Source: Leyella stercorea
GTDB taxonomy: Bacteria; Bacteroidota; Bacteroidia; Bacteroidales; Bacteroidaceae
Reading direction: 5' to 3'
NCBI RefSeq assembly: GCF_019052365.1
Contig: NZ_JAHQUY010000108.1
Coordinates: 1-6,420 of the forward strand
Length of the DNA: 6,420 nt
Made by a program: the position numbers and the translations under genes
Shown: in pieces, positions 6,164 to 6,420 of the stretch
Layout: each line of letters starts with the position of its first letter
How positions within the stretch are numbered: the stretch's first letter is position 1
The notes under the pieces: generated by a model
Databases searched by the model: none
What the model saw: only the letters and a program-made list of their open reading frames with translations
What the model was told of the DNA's origin: nothing

Positions 6164-6252
6164 GAGGTATCTGACGATAGCAAGTTATGTTTTGAGTTAC
6201 TCAAAACCTTTCGAGTTACTCTCGAAAGCACTTGCCTATCGGTAGATACCTC
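6164..6252 (+). other. Three-way-junction fold: long stem enclosing two adjacent hairpins
   Basis: The outer stem pairs 6164-6185 with 6230-6252: 9 bp (GAGGTATCT), a G-U pair, one A-G mismatch, 6 bp (CGATAG) and 5 bp (CAAGT), with one bulged C (6235). Inside are two perfect 8-bp hairpins placed end to end: GTTTTGAG/CTCAAAAC (6189-6196 with 6200-6207, loop TTA) and CTTTCGAG/CTCGAAAG (6208-6215 with 6221-6228, loop TTACT). Both hairpins contain GAGTTACTC. Three separate inverted repeats nested this tightly are unlikely to be chance. The fold could work as single-stranded DNA (oriT or single-strand origin) or as RNA. Confidence 0.7.
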
Positions 6253-6307
6253 TCCAAAGTCGAGTATCTGAATCAACCTATTGGTAAGCTGAGAATTGCA
6301 TATATGA

Positions 6308-6348
6308 TGACTTACTGTCGTATAGATTCATTGATTTACTGTCGTATA
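6308..6348 (+). repeat. Two 17-bp direct repeats, 24-bp spacing
   Basis: TGAYTTACTGTCGTATA occurs at 6308-6324 and 6332-6348 with a single C/T difference. The pair is bracketed by the inverted repeat TGCATATAT (6297-6305) and ATATATGCA (6348-6356). The arrangement suggests repeated binding sites, for example for a relaxase, an accessory mobilization protein or a replication initiator. The function is not demonstrated. Confidence 0.7.
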
Positions 6349-6420
6349 TATATGCATGTCATATGATAAAACGTTTTACATGGAATGAGTAGAAAAAGCC
6401 AATTTTTCTTTCTACTATAT

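Larger units (their letters stand above)
6147..6420. other. Structured non-coding region at the right end of the window
   Basis: No convincing gene is present. The region contains a folded element (6164-6252), a diverged partial repeat of it (6260-6286), 17-bp direct repeats (6308-6324 and 6332-6348), a 12-bp palindrome TAAAACGTTTTA (6367-6378) and a small 7-bp stem (6391-6397 with 6403-6409). Its place after a replication module and before an unseen gene fits an oriT, origin or long regulatory leader. None of these can be chosen from sequence alone. Confidence 0.5.

Noticed and set aside
1..6420. tRNA, rRNA or IS-type transposase
   Set aside because: No cloverleaf with an anticodon arm, no rRNA signature and no DDE transposase motif were found; the only recombinase is the tyrosine type.

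Overview
The window looks like part of an integrative, probably mobilizable, element of a Bacteroidales bacterium (Bacteroides/Prevotella-like). Four things support this. Codon use is AT-leaning. Most starts lack a Shine-Dalgarno sequence. There is a perfect Bacteroidetes-type -7 box (TAnnTTTG) ahead of the third gene. The gene set is the one usually seen on Bacteroidales mobile elements: a multi-HTH DNA-binding protein, a tyrosine recombinase, an excisionase-like HTH protein, a DUF3987 helicase-like ATPase and a zinc-finger/Toprim-like protein. I ran no database search, so family names are from recognition of the protein sequences.

Layout: 1-281 has no convincing gene but holds short repeats that could be attachment or recombinase-binding sites. 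282-1214 encodes a protein with a zinc knuckle and four tandem HTH units. 1339-2445 encodes a complete tyrosine recombinase and is followed by a strong intrinsic terminator (2469-2505). A 24-bp perfect palindrome (2529-2552) and a Bacteroidetes -7 box (2574-2581) then precede a co-directional cluster. The cluster is a two-TM-segment protein of unknown function (2609-3334), an overlapping excisionase-like HTH protein (3297-3584), a DUF3987 P-loop protein (3596-4990) and a zinc-finger/Toprim-like protein (5076-6146). The 85-bp gap between the last two is a 9-bp-period repeat array that folds into a long hairpin. From 6147 to the end there is no clear gene. This stretch is dense in DNA or RNA structure: a three-way-junction fold (6164-6252), a diverged partial repeat of its arms, a pair of 17-bp direct repeats inside an inverted repeat, and a small palindrome.

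Working model (inference): the recombinase inserts and excises the element, and the excisionase-like HTH protein and perhaps the four-HTH protein set direction or expression. The DUF3987 ATPase and the primase-like protein form a replication module for the excised circle. The structured non-coding regions (4991-5057 and 6164-6378) are the best candidates for a replication origin, oriT or structured regulatory RNA. No relaxase or coupling protein is in the window; such genes would be expected to the right of 6420.
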